A stretch of DNA of 41,132 nt. It comes from Capniomyces stellatus (Eukaryota; Kickxellomycota; Harpellomycetes; Harpellales; Legeriomycetaceae). The translations under genes were made by a program, and so were the position numbers. Of this stretch, positions 31,870 to 41,132 are shown in pieces (the first letter of the stretch is position 1; each line of letters begins with the position of its first letter). The notes below the pieces were generated by a model. The model made no database searches. It was not told where the DNA came from and was given only the letters and a program-made list of their open reading frames with translations. The stretch lies in the NCBI GenBank assembly GCA_001661515.1, contig LUVW01000027.1, positions 126,926 to 168,057 of the forward strand, written 5' to 3'.

Positions 31870-33935
31870 TCCCTCCCCTCTACTTTGCCTATATTTATGA
31901 ACGATTTAAATAGAAAGCACTTTTGCCTTTTGCCTTTTTACTTTTGCCTTTTGCCTTTTTACTTTTGCCTTTTTTACTTTTTTTTTTCCTTACTATTACT
32001 GACATTTCAAACTTTTCAACAGTCATTAACACAATTTTTACTTTCACCATTTGTCTTTTTCTTTTGGTTTGCCGTTTTTTAAAGCAAGAAGGAAAAAAAA
32101 CAAATAATGGTCGTTTTAGTTGCCATATTATCAGATATTTTGGCTTTGAACCAAGCCATTGGCGATACGTTGGGTGTTTTATGCCCTGATATTGCCAGTA
32201 AACCAGAGTATGACCTTATTCGTTTTTCTCTTTTTTTTATTAGAGAAAAAATTGACTGCACCTTTCACTTAACAACAGCATACATATCATATACAGATAG
32301 TTAAATGGCAGTGTTAGGTCTTGAGACAGTTGTTGACATAGTTGGTGGGTATTCTAGGGAAAAAAAGGCTATCGAGCACCATTCCTATACATTTTGCTGT
32401 TAGTAGAAAGTATACAAAGCCGTAATGTTCTGGATTTAGAGCGGAAGTTATTTTTTTTTTTTTAAACTATGGGGTTAACAATCAAGTGGTTGTGGCATTT
32501 ATTGTTTTGAAATTCCAAAGTCTGCTAGTTGAATTCGCGGAATGAATTTTATACATTTCAATTGCTTTTTTTTATTTTTTATTTTTTCCTTTTCCCGGAT
32601 GATTGTTGATTTTATTACTACTAATTTTTGTGCTGACAAACTTAATCAAGAAAGTTGATGGAATGAACAAAAACCCAATACCAACATTTCAATAATAGTA
32701 ATAAAAAAAAAACCAATACCAGAAACTGAGCCAAAGCCAAAGCCAAAAACCAACACACGACATAAAATGTCAACTTTTTAAGCAAAAGAAATATAAATAG
32801 CGTCAAAGCTTTATTTAAAAAAAAAACATCATAGGGGTTTCATAATCCCACAATTGATAAAGTACAAAACAGTCCAATTAAAATAGCAAACATTATTGGC
32901 AGATAAACCAGTGCAGTAAATATAAAATCAGAATAATTCAATAAAAAAAAAACACACACACCAAGTTATCAAGTTTCATTCATAAATAGTTGTAGCCAAT
33001 TGTCTGTTGTGGTTTTTACTATATTTGAATTTGAATTTGATGGAGTAAAGGACGTCTGATTTGCTATTTATATAATAGCATCGCCAATGCTTAAAAATCC
33101 AAATAGGAAATATCCCTTTCTGCAAAAGTAGTAAACAAAAGTAAAAGTGAAAAATTCGAATCTTTGCGCAAAGTGCTGTTTATTATTAAGTGCCACATAA
33201 TGATTCGCTGAGGAGGGATTTTTTTTAATGAGGTTAGTTTGGATAAGTTTGTTTTTAAGTTAATCACTGACACGAAATGTCGAATGCATTGCAGCCAATG
33301 GTGTGTAAGGGTAGCAACAGGAAAAGCCAAATAACAAACTGTTTTTTTTTTTTTTTACAGTAGTTTAATTTAATTTAATTTTTTTTTTTTTTTCGTCAGG
33401 TCGAGTTTAAAGTTGGTATTAATAAAACTTTTTGTGTTAAAATAAAAAGGTTTTTTTTTAAAACTTTTTTAGTACGGGTTATAATAGTTTTGCATTCCTA
33501 ATTGGTAAATGCTATAATCAAAATAATCCAAAAGAATAAATTCATTTTTGAGGTTGTTTAATTATTCGCGAATAGGTTGATAGGAAGATATAAGCTCAAT
33601 TGAGGGTGCGTTGGTTTTTTTTTTTTATTCGTTTTTTTTATGTATTAAAATTTGAAAGAATTGAATCCAATTCCCAAGTATTTCAGTTTGTTTTTGAATA
33701 ATTTTCAGTTTGTTGAAAGATAATTTGTTTAACTTGAAGTAGCGTTATTTAATAAAAATAAATCTTTTTGCTCTCATTGATTAATTATTGTTTTCTACAG
33801 CTTTAGTATAATATCTGTATATTCTCAAATAGCCATAGAATAAAGCCACTTTGAATCAGCTCTTTAAATTAGAGAAACAAAATAACATAAATATATACAC
33901 ACAGCAATCCAATTTACTAATTTATATTAAACAAG
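31870..33935. other. 2.1-kb intergenic region, PCCB 3' flank to HAP3 promoter
   Basis: A CTTTTGCC/TTTTTACTTTTGCC repeat cluster follows PCCB (31918-31978). Overlapping weak frames at 32079-32304 on both strands have no domain. The remainder is very AT-rich with many A or T runs (for example 32450-32463 and 33379-33393). No RNA gene was recognised. Confidence 0.5.
31918..31978. repeat. CTTTTGCC-type imperfect tandem repeat
   Basis: CTTTTGCC and CTTTTGCCTTTTTA units repeat about six times directly downstream of PCCB, in its probable 3' UTR. It is similar in flavour to the TTTTGC array upstream of ALDH7A1. Confidence 0.8.
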
Positions 33936-35137
33936 ATGTCAGAAACCGATGCAGCCCAACAAAACCATTCTGATGAGGAGATCGACGTTAAGGAACAAGA
34001 TAGATTTCTACCAATAGCCAATGTTGCCAGAATTATGAAACGCGCACTTCCTCAAAATGCAAAAATAGCAAAGGAGGCCAAAGAGACCGTTCAGGAATGT
34101 GTATCAGAATTTATTTCATTTGTTACCAGCGAAGGTATGAAACCATTTCTTTCTTTGTTTTTTTCTGTTTTTTCTGTCTTTCCCACTTTTCCATATATAT
34201 TACTTTTATTTTTAAGTTTGATATTGTGCGCTATTGGCTTGGCTTTGTATATTGTGATGGTATCCACAACAGGAACATGCAAGCTGGAATGTCTTAAAAA
34301 CAAGAATAGACACTCAACAAGTATATTTTTTTTGAAACAAAGAACGGCGCTTTTGAAAGAGAAAAAAAGAAAAAAAAAGGGGGGTGGTGGAGTGACAATA
34401 AAACTATAGTACATTTAAACACCAGTGCAGAGTAATAACACGATTCAACATACTTTTTTTTACTTTTATAGCCAGTGACCGTTGCCAACAAGAAAAACGA
34501 AAGACGATCAATGGAGAAGATATTCTATACGCTATGCAATCTCTTGGGTTTGAGAATTACGTAGATGTCCTAAAGATTTATCTTGCCAAATATAGAGAGG
34601 TTAGTAGTTTTAGTTTTGTTTTTGATTACCAGCCAAACACGGTTTACAAATGCCCGTTAAAAGCGCGTCATCAGTGCACGCTGAAGCAGATAGTGTCTAC
34701 TGGTATTATTTCGAGTACACCGCTTTTTAATGAGCGTTGCTACTATACCCAAACCAGCGCACCAAACTGATTTTAGGCAGCGTTGATAAGTTGATAAGAT
34801 GATATTGTGTGTGTTTTTTCGGGTGCTGAGTTAGCAACATATTGTTTTAATTTTTCAGCATTGATGTACTAATATTGTTGATATTAATTTTCGACTTTAG
34901 GTTATTAAGCCAGAAAGAGAAATGGATCCAACCAAGTCCGAAGAAAACGCACAGGATACACTAAGTGGAGCTGATTTGGTTGATGCAGCTTCGAGCCAAG
35001 CCCAAATGCAGGCCCAAGTACAAGCCCAGATCAACGCACAAACCCAGTTTGGCAATGCAAATGTACAGGACCCTAATGTTGCTTTGTATATGAACCAAGC
35101 GGCAGCAGCTACAAACGCATTTTATGGCCAAAACTAG
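33936..35137 (+). CDS. HAP3: CCAAT-binding factor subunit HAP3 / NF-YB
   Basis: Histone-fold subunit of the heterotrimeric CCAAT-binding complex (Hap2/3/5, NF-Y), nuclear. Exons are 33936-34134, 34472-34599 and 34901-35137, giving 187 residues. Exon 1 ends with one base of the Ala codon, and exon 2 completes it ([20 protein letters not shown]). The conserved core about 22-109 includes [54 protein letters not shown] and [19 protein letters not shown], diagnostic of NF-YB. Exon 3 encodes an acidic linker and a Q/A-rich tail ([17 protein letters not shown]). Intron 2 has a TACTAAT branch-point-like motif 33 bases before the acceptor. CCAAT motifs occur upstream of small ORFs in this window. It converges on ZPR1. 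Confidence 0.96.
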
Positions 35138-35763
35138 ACGATCGACTTTATAACACAGAAAAAAAATAAAAAATGGCTCCTTGATATACTCTTCCACTTT
35201 CACATTCTTTTTCTTTTTCTTTTTCTTTTCTTAAAGAAAAGGAAAGGTGTCAAGAGTGAATACTTGATTAATCTTGCAAACATAAACACCTATAAATGTT
35301 TGTTGGCTTTTACTATCTACAAAACGTCGATAGGTATGGTATGATCTTATAAAGTGTTTTTCTTCTTTTCTTTACCACTACTACTATTTTGTCTACTTTT
35401 ATTATATTTACCACTGGTGAATTTTGAAATATATTATATTATTTACTATACTTTTATTAATTTTATTGTTGTTTTTAAATACATGATCTTCTGTATCCAA
35501 AAGAAAGAAGAAAAGGGAACATGAGCTAAAAGAAAGCAATTATGCCTGGCAACCCAAACACTTTACATAAATATGGCCAATATCGGCCAATACAAACGAG
35601 GAAAGAGGGAGGAAGGAGACTAAGGTTTTGTATTTTAGAAAAATTGTAAAATCGGGTTAGAAAAAAAAAAAAACATAGAAATATAAAGGGTAATTTAGCT
35701 ATTGGTATAAAGGAGAATTAGACAATATAAGAGCGGCGAAATAGTAGGAAAAAAAAAAGGTAT
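35138..35763. other. Convergent intergenic region with short palindrome
   Basis: The 3' flanks of HAP3 (+) and ZPR1 (-) meet here. An 8+8 inverted repeat with one central base (CTTTTCTT-A-AAGAAAAG, 35225-35241) lies at the end of a T/C tract and could mark 3' ends on both strands. Nothing coding. Confidence 0.5.
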
Positions 35764-37167
35764 TTATGCTTGGTAGTTGTCAACGTTCAAGTCATTCAAA
35801 CCCAAGTCCTCGTTCTGTTCATCTGTACGATCGTAGTGTTCGATTGACATGTTTGGGTCGCTATCAGGAGCATAGAGGTTTTGCAAGTAGCTGTTGCTGG
35901 CAGGATCATCTAGAGTTAAATGGAATGGGAACATTTTGCCTTCGATTGTGTCCATTAGTCGCTGTAAAAAGTCTTTAAACACCGCACGTCTTTCCTGAAC
36001 CACCGAGTCGCCCTCTGAAAACGGCGCGTCTCTGTTGAGATCGTCGTAGACCTGGCGAAGAAGTCCTTCGATTGTGGTGAATCTGCCGCCCAGAGTACCA
36101 AGGGTGAGATTCAGGTCGATTTCTGGAATCGAAAGTCCGCAAGTTTCCGACTTGAGAATGTCACGTGAAAGATCTTCTTCGTTTGTAAGCTTCAATGTGA
36201 TTCTGGATCCCTTCTCCATAATTGCACCGCCCGACTTGACCTCGTTGGTTTTGTATCCACAATTGTCACATGCTGTAGCCATAACAATAACGTTTTTGAA
36301 GTGTGGAATGTCGATCTGTCTCATTCTTGTTTCGCATGGTGCGTTGCACACGTGGCAATTTGAAAAGAATTTTGCAACTTCTTCCGCTCCAAACTCGCCA
36401 TTCTCCACTGCGCCTTCCTCTCCATCCATTTCCTCATCCTCTTCTTGGATTACGCCCAACGATTCGTCTTTAGTTTCCTCTTCCAAGTCGTCTGCGGATA
36501 GCATTCCCAGCTGCACCTCTTGCTCGCGGCTTCTTTCAAAGTACTTGATCTTTAGCTTTGCGTCAAGAATCGGCGCCTCCAAAGACTCTATGTAACTATT
36601 TCCGCTTGGATCGTAAAGAACCAACTCAAACGCCTCCTTGTTCTGCAAGTACCCATTCAAGCTCGCAATAATCGTCTCTATTGCACTGAACGCTTCGGGC
36701 AGCTGCTCCTTTCTAGCTGGCTGATCTGTTTCAAGATCCAGAATTATCCCGCTAATCAGCCCCTCAATCGTCGTAAGCTTAGTACGGTTGTTTGGTGGAA
36801 GCTCCAGGTCTATTTCCTCAATTCTTAACGTTGCTGATCCATGTCTAACAATCTGTCTGCTAAGATCTTTAGAATCCTCAATTTTGCATCTCCATTCCTG
36901 TCCTTTCTCCTGGATCGCTTCTCCCGATTGAACCTCGTTGTTCTTGTGTCCACAATGCGGACATTCAAACGACACTACAATTATCTCTTTGAAGTGTGGA
37001 ATCTTTGTCAACATTAGCCTTGTTGTTCCATTCTCGTAGCAATTCATGCACACACTTTCAATAACTGTCACTGGCGTCTCCTCGTCAATGTCAACAAACA
37101 GTGTGTTGCCTTCCTGTCTAGGCTTTTTGTTTGGCAAATCAACGTGTTCATCAGTGCGTTTTTCCAT
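35764..37167 (-). CDS. ZPR1: Zinc-finger protein ZPR1
   Basis: Essential eukaryotic protein that binds eEF1A and assists its folding; it shuttles between cytoplasm and nucleus. The 467-residue product shows the duplicated ZPR1 architecture. Zinc finger 1 uses C40/C43 and C69/C72 (SVCMNC, CPHCGHKNNEV), followed by an alpha/beta domain with TKLTTIEGLISGI and YDPSGNSYIESL. An acidic linker spans about 226-262. Zinc finger 2 uses C271/C274 and C300/C303 (CHVCNAPCETRM, CDNCGYKTNEVKSGG), followed by FTTIEGLLRQVYDDL and LDDPASNSYLQNLYAPD. No intron. It is divergent from PSTK with about 0.9 kb between starts, so the two may share a promoter region; ZPR1-eEF1A and PSTK both touch the elongation/tRNA machinery, but a functional link is only inference. 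Confidence 0.97.
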   Translation of the reverse strand: MEKRTDEHVDLPNKKPRQEGNTLFVDIDEETPVTVIESVCMNCYENGTTRLMLTKIPHFKEIIVVSFECPHCGHKNNEVQSGEAIQEKGQEWRCKIEDSKDLSRQIVRHGSATLRIEEIDLELPPNNRTKLTTIEGLISGIILDLETDQPARKEQLPEAFSAIETIIASLNGYLQNKEAFELVLYDPSGNSYIESLEAPILDAKLKIKYFERSREQEVQLGMLSADDLEEETKDESLGVIQEEDEEMDGEEGAVENGEFGAEEVAKFFSNCHVCNAPCETRMRQIDIPHFKNVIVMATACDNCGYKTNEVKSGGAIMEKGSRITLKLTNEEDLSRDILKSETCGLSIPEIDLNLTLGTLGGRFTTIEGLLRQVYDDLNRDAPFSEGDSVVQERRAVFKDFLQRLMDTIEGKMFPFHLTLDDPASNSYLQNLYAPDSDPNMSIEHYDRTDEQNEDLGLNDLNVDNYQA

Positions 37168-38061
37168 TTTACTTTACTCTTCGCTTTTATATTAGTATAT
37201 ATACTTTTGTATGTACGTTATTCCAACTAATGAAACTTAATCAAAGCTGATATATTAATTTGAAAAATAATTTATTTTTTAAATAAAAGTAGCGGTTTAT
37301 TTTATTTTATTTTATTTATTCAAGACTAGAGTTGTTACTTTTAATATGTATATTTATTTTATACCTTATTATAAATAAAAAAAATTTAAATTGATAGAAA
37401 AAAATTAATTGAAATTTGACTAGTGGAACTGCATCGATCAAAGTGTGTATTTTCTTTTTTTTTTTTTGTTTAAAAAAAATACTATCGTTATTTGAATTGG
37501 TAGTGAAAACAATTCAAAAAGTTCTAAACTAATCCAAAGCCAACCCAATTTCAAAAAGCAACTCAAATTTCGATATAAGAAATAGTAAATCAAATATCCA
37601 ATGATAGCTATTACTTATGCTTTTAAAAGTGCAAAACTCAACCCTATTATAAAGCTCAAAAACACTTGCTTAGTAATTGGTTTATATGTTGGAGCGAATT
37701 GTAACCAGATTGGCTAGCTAAAGTTTCCACATATTCACTCTTTTTTTTTTCCTGCTCAGGTCGTTATTATTTGTTTCCATAATATTCTAGATATAACAAG
37801 CTTGGTCTCATCAACCATTTTAAAGCTAGGCAGGAACCAGGGAACTCATACACAATAATATCTACAGTCCATTTCCAAGAATAAGAATATACCGCTCTTT
37901 AACTAGATTGATGCGGATAGAACCTATTGATTGTAATGCTGGTAATTTGGAATGTAAAAAAGATGGCTTTAAACCCTGAGGTTTAGAGTGAGAATTTCTT
38001 TCATTTCTTTTTGTTGTTGTTATTTTAATAAGGAAAAGGTCAAAACTGCAGATTGGTAAAC
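37168..38061. other. Divergent promoter region of ZPR1 and PSTK
   Basis: An AT-rich stretch of about 0.9 kb with no coding support. A TTTTA pentamer repeat lies at about 37297-37320. A TATATA motif near 37197 lies about 30 bases upstream of the ZPR1 start on its strand. Confidence 0.45.
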
Positions 38062-39384
38062 ATGGAAAAAGATAACGCAATGGTGATTGTGGTTTTGGTT
38101 TTTGGGTTGCCTGGTTCAGGAAAGTCCACTTTGGTCTCTAGACTCAAAGCTCAAATTGAAGAATTCCAAAGCAGTGTGCCCCAACCGAGTAATAATGAGT
38201 GTAGGGGCAGTGGTAGTGTTTTTGACAACAGTGTGTGGACAAAGTACTCGAACACTACTATAAGCGTTAAAGTGTGTGATTTTGACGAAAAGCTGCCGAA
38301 ATGGATAAAACCTGGAGAAGATGTAATATATAGAGGAAGCCTAGCAAACAGGGCTATACCTAAAAGCAGTCCTAGCACGCCACAAGAGCCGACCCTAAGC
38401 AGGTTGTCAGACAAAGAATCCAGTTATAAGAAAGATCGCGGTGATCTGATTGATGAACTGTTTAAAGAACTAGATATTGGAACCAAGAACTCCAACACAA
38501 TCGACCCTCAAAAAACAAATACCAAAGGTATATTAGAAGACGACACCATATCTACAAACAGGCATCAATGCCTGAGTATAATCATTGTTGATGACGTATT
38601 TCAGTACTATTCGATGAGAAAACAATGGTACAAAAAGTCAAACGCGTTTAGATACACATTTATGCAGATATTTGTGGACTGTGAGAAGGAAACACGGTAT
38701 GAAAGGAACAGGGCCAGGGGTATGGAAGCCGGGGGCACGATTGGTAGCGCAAGGGCGCAGATACCTTTGGAGGTGATGGTGTCTCTTGATGCTCGTTTTG
38801 AGCGCCCGTGCACTAATGCAAAGTCTTGGTGGGAACAAAAATACACGCTAAAGGTTGCTGGTTCGCCGGTGCCAACAAACACGGTTGACCAAGATGGCTG
38901 TATATGTGGTGCTCCAAATAACCCACATAAAAGCGCGTCTGATCTGTTAGAATGTACGAGTCTTAAATGCCTACACTGGATACTGGAGCGCAGTAGTGTG
39001 TTCGGGATTGAGCAGCTTGAAAGCTTGGAGCTGGCAAAACGAGCATTGTCCGAGTCAAAAAGCGGTTGCGAGGCAGAGTTTGGGTTGCATGGAGCCTACA
39101 ACCTGCTCAAGAGTTTGGTTAAGCAGTATGTGCTTTCTTTAGACAGGCTCTCGTCTACTAGTGCTGATAGGTATGGTAAAGGAAATGGATGCTTTGGTAA
39201 GTCATCTATGGTCAAAGAACACGCCAAGCTTTTGAATCGGATTAAAAACGATATATATAGCGAGATTAAGCTGAACTATGCTAATGGGTTCTGGCTGGGG
39301 TACGAGGAACGTGACTCGATAGTAGATAGATTTCAGCGTGTGTATAATGATAGCATAGGGAAGTCTTCCGATTCTACTTTGTAG
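38062..39384 (+). CDS. PSTK: O-phosphoseryl-tRNA(Sec) kinase (PSTK)
   Basis: Phosphorylates Ser-tRNA(Sec) to Sep-tRNA(Sec), the step before SepSecS makes selenocysteinyl-tRNA; cytosolic. The 440-residue product starts at the ATG at 38062 (nearby upstream in-frame codons include no ATG). The P-loop GLPGSGKST is at 15-23. CDFDEKLPKW is the counterpart of the YDD...P region. The family-defining block DDVFQYYSMRKQWY starts at D177-D178 and is followed by FMQIFVDCEKETRYERNRAR. Then IPLEVMVSLDARFERP and WWEQKYTL correspond to the PSTK lid and RxxEPxxxxxWE motif. The C-terminal domain ends YEERDSIVDRFQRVYN, like the YEKDNIVQKY end of animal PSTK. Longer than animal PSTK (about 350) because of polar insertions around 85-165 and 275-300. 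Kti12 shares the fold, but its motifs fit worse. No intron. Confidence 0.85.
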   Translation: MEKDNAMVIVVLVFGLPGSGKSTLVSRLKAQIEEFQSSVPQPSNNECRGSGSVFDNSVWTKYSNTTISVKVCDFDEKLPKWIKPGEDVIYRGSLANRAIPKSSPSTPQEPTLSRLSDKESSYKKDRGDLIDELFKELDIGTKNSNTIDPQKTNTKGILEDDTISTNRHQCLSIIIVDDVFQYYSMRKQWYKKSNAFRYTFMQIFVDCEKETRYERNRARGMEAGGTIGSARAQIPLEVMVSLDARFERPCTNAKSWWEQKYTLKVAGSPVPTNTVDQDGCICGAPNNPHKSASDLLECTSLKCLHWILERSSVFGIEQLESLELAKRALSESKSGCEAEFGLHGAYNLLKSLVKQYVLSLDRLSSTSADRYGKGNGCFGKSSMVKEHAKLLNRIKNDIYSEIKLNYANGFWLGYEERDSIVDRFQRVYNDSIGKSSDSTL

Positions 39385-40137
39385 ATATTAAAGCTTGGTA
39401 ATTTTGAACAAAAACCTGTTGCATTTTTTTAACATTACTTTTTTTTTTACACCAGTTAATTTTGCAAGTCACGAGGTACCATGAGCAAAAATGTGATTAT
39501 TGATAATGAAGTAGGAAGGGCATTCAGTTTATTTGCTCATTGTTAATAATGCAAAACAAATGCTATTCAGAAAGCAAATATTGGGAGTTTCTCTTGCTTT
39601 CAAAGCTAATTTTGGTTTGATATTGCGTAAAGCTAAAGGAGTCGAGTTTTTTTTCTTCTACTTCCAGGAATGAATAATTCAGGCCTTTATTTTACTTATT
39701 GTTGCTGGTTGGTTATCTTTGATATGGATTACAAATCAATAAATTCAGTGAATTTAATTTAGGGTTGGAGGGTGGGACAAAAATCAAACAAAAATTCAAA
39801 CTCCAACTTGTCTAATTTGAATAAATGAGGGAAAGATTCCACTTTTTGATACACTGAATTTCTGTTAGAATTCAACTTGAAATTAATATTAAAAACAGCT
39901 AAGAATTAAAAAGAAAAGAAAGGAAAAACCTGAAAAAAGCAAAGTGGAAAAAAAAAAGGAATAGAGAAAACTGAAAGCTGAAAAGGGAAATATATCAGCA
40001 AAAGAAAGCAATAATTAGATAAATTAAGTGGTCAAGAAAGATAAAAAAAAAGTGGGAAGCAGGTTTTATTATACTTTTACGATCGAACTTTTAGAAAGAA
40101 AGAAAAAAACACAAACACAATAGTACTGCTATTAAAA
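39385..40137. other. Intergenic between PSTK and rhodanese
   Basis: AT-rich, no gene. The last 200 bases before the rhodanese ATG are A/G-rich (AAAAAGAAAAGAAAGGAAAAA type), resembling the purine-rich leader of DHH1. Confidence 0.5.
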
Positions 40138-41020
40138 ATGCTTAAAAGTATCCAAGTCACCCGAAGACTAGTCTTCCAAGCCAGGCCATTCACGTCAAAA
40201 GCGGGACTTACAAACCTAGTTGATTTCACAAAGGTTAAAAATATTATTCACGGAAAAATCCCAGAAAAGGTAAGTTAGTTTTTGCTGGTTCATTCGTTGT
40301 ATGCGGTGCGGTTTATACTAGCTTTACCATTACAATTGCTGTTGCCATTGCTATTTATTTGGCGGTGTTTGAGGGGGGGGGGGGGGGGCTGGGGGNNNNG
40401 GGGGGGGGGGGGGGGGGGGGGGGGGGGGGCTCTGAGGCATATGGCAAAGTGTGTATTGGTACATGTCTGATTGGTGTATAAATGTATTGTTGATTGTTGA
40501 TGCGGTGATAAATAGTATGTTCTGATCGATGTAAGAAATCCATCGGAGGTAGCAGAAGGCAGAATCCCAACTTCAACTAACATTCCAATGGGGGAAATAC
40601 CAGAGGCATTCAAGCTTCCCAAAGAAGAATTCAAGAAAAAGTACGGAATCGAGTTTCCAACAGAGAATAGCAATATTATATTTTACTGTCTTAGCGGCAA
40701 GAGAAGCAAAATATCGTATGATGAAGTGGAAAGACTTAACCTAGGCTTCAAGTAAGTAATATATATGGTAAAATAAGGCTACAGGATATTTTCCATTCCA
40801 TTATTTTTTTTCTTTCTTCTTGCATTGTACCTTTCATACTTGTACGGTGTGTTCAAGATATTTTAAGGAGAAATTGCGATAAAGAAAATTCATTAGTCCA
40901 GCTTAGATACGGGTCATTGATGCATGTTTTATTTAGCTTGTGTGTTGTAAAAATATATGTAGCTTGTTTAACTACAAGGGCAGCTGGGCAGAGTACGAAA
41001 GAAATACGTTTGGCAGTTGA
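40138..41020 (+). CDS. Single-domain rhodanese, probably mitochondrial
   Basis: Sulfurtransferase (persulfide carrier). Exons are 40138-40269, 40516-40751 and 40963-41020; phases 0 and 2 agree, giving 141 residues. Residues 1-20 (MLKSIQVTRRLVFQARPFTS) form a typical mitochondrial presequence. The rhodanese domain follows: YVLIDVRNPSEVAEGRIPTS (CH2A-type region), NIPMGEI, and the active-site loop YCLSGKRS whose Cys is the persulfide carrier. The last exon supplies the family ending GFNLFNYKGSWAEYERN. It resembles the TSTD1/small eukaryotic rhodanese group. Intron 1 contains a poly-G tract with a 4-base N gap. It lies about 750 bases downstream of PSTK on the same strand. The final exon is only 58 bases and would be missed by simple ORF calling. 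Confidence 0.88.
40373..40429. repeat. Poly-G tract with 4-base assembly gap in rhodanese intron 1
   Basis: G runs of 16, 5 and 30 are separated by CT and by N at 40396-40399, all on the coding strand between donor GTAAGT (40270) and acceptor AATAG (ending 40515). True length is uncertain. Confidence 0.9.
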
Positions 41021-41114
41021 TTTCGATAGCAATAGTTGGAGAAGCAACGTAACGTTCAAAAAGTCTAATTGTGTTTTTTAGAAGGTCAAGGTTTTAATCA
41101 AATACTATTAACTT

Positions 41115-41131
41115 GGGGGGGGGGGGGGGGG
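41115..41131. repeat. Poly-G tract at the right contig end
   Basis: Seventeen G follow AT-rich unique sequence and are followed by a single T at the end of the window, mirroring the poly-C at position 1. Confidence 0.9.
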
Positions 41132-41132
41132 T

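Noticed and set aside
32079..32304. Overlapping 60- and 65-codon frames on both strands downstream of PCCB
   Set aside because: No domain, no promoter or splice support, and each is as likely a shadow of the other.
38062..39384. Kti12-like tRNA modification ATPase
   Set aside because: The DDVFQYYSMRKQW block, the FERP...WWE motif and the C-terminal YEERDSIV helix match PSTK better. A phylogeny is still needed for certainty.
40282..40673. Poly-G/poly-P frames across the N gap
   Set aside because: They lie in or across rhodanese intron 1 and are translations of the G tract.

Overview
The window reads as nuclear DNA from a fungus. It is AT-rich and gene-sparse. Several genes carry GT..AG introns of roughly 130-340 bases, and long T-rich or A/G-rich tracts flank the genes. 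Fungal hallmarks are a PMT2-type protein O-mannosyltransferase, HMG-box regulators of the MATA/MAT1-2 type, a Dhh1 helicase with an N/Q-rich tail, and HAP3/NF-YB. It also carries genes that ordinary ascomycete and basidiomycete models are not known for: propionyl-CoA carboxylase alpha and beta, antiquitin (ALDH7A1), a recognisable TPX2 with its Aurora-A-binding N-terminus, and an O-phosphoseryl-tRNA(Sec) kinase (PSTK). That mix points to an early-branching lineage (Zoopagomycota, Mucoromycota or Chytridiomycota grade). Harpellales-like fungi are my best guess, because selenocysteine machinery has been reported from a few such species. The taxon itself is inference.

Layout, left to right. Positions 1-1749 hold a poly-C contig end, one orphan terminal exon on the minus strand, and the DHH1 promoter and purine-rich leader. 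DHH1 (1750-3438, +) is followed by a run of plus-strand HMG-box genes: HMG-A (4236-5390), a truncated relative without an HMG box (6059-6250), HMG-B (7408-8379) and HMG-C (9336-10010). A 14-bp minisatellite lies between B and C. TPX2 (11267-13934, +, three exons) converges on a mitochondrial-looking RRM protein (14521-15066, -). PMT2 (16958-19222, +) converges on ALDH7A1 (19623-21334, -, two exons). PCCA (22951-25575, -, three exons) and PCCB (29868-31869, +, three exons) diverge from a 4.3-kb spacer that holds only weak small ORFs. HAP3/NFYB (33936-35137, +, three exons) converges on ZPR1 (35764-37167, -), which is divergent from PSTK (38062-39384, +). A single-domain mitochondrial rhodanese (40138-41020, +, three exons) ends the window just before a poly-G contig end.

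Functionally the window has a possible mating or sexual-development locus (tandem HMG boxes), a catabolic trio in mitochondria-linked amino-acid and propionate breakdown (ALDH7A1, PCCA, PCCB), and a PSTK/rhodanese pair that hints at selenium metabolism. The most notable find is PSTK, an enzyme whose only known role is making Sec-tRNA(Sec), in a fungal setting. Second is the HMG cluster, two members of which share an unrecognised N-terminal motif (GYTPILIPNK) that also survives in a box-less relative.

Caveats: all exon joins were worked out by eye from splice signals, reading-phase agreement and family alignment. Two N gaps (12906-12922 and 40396-40399) lie inside introns at poly-G tracts, and a single N sits at 822. 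No tRNA, rRNA, CRISPR array or intact transposon was recognised.
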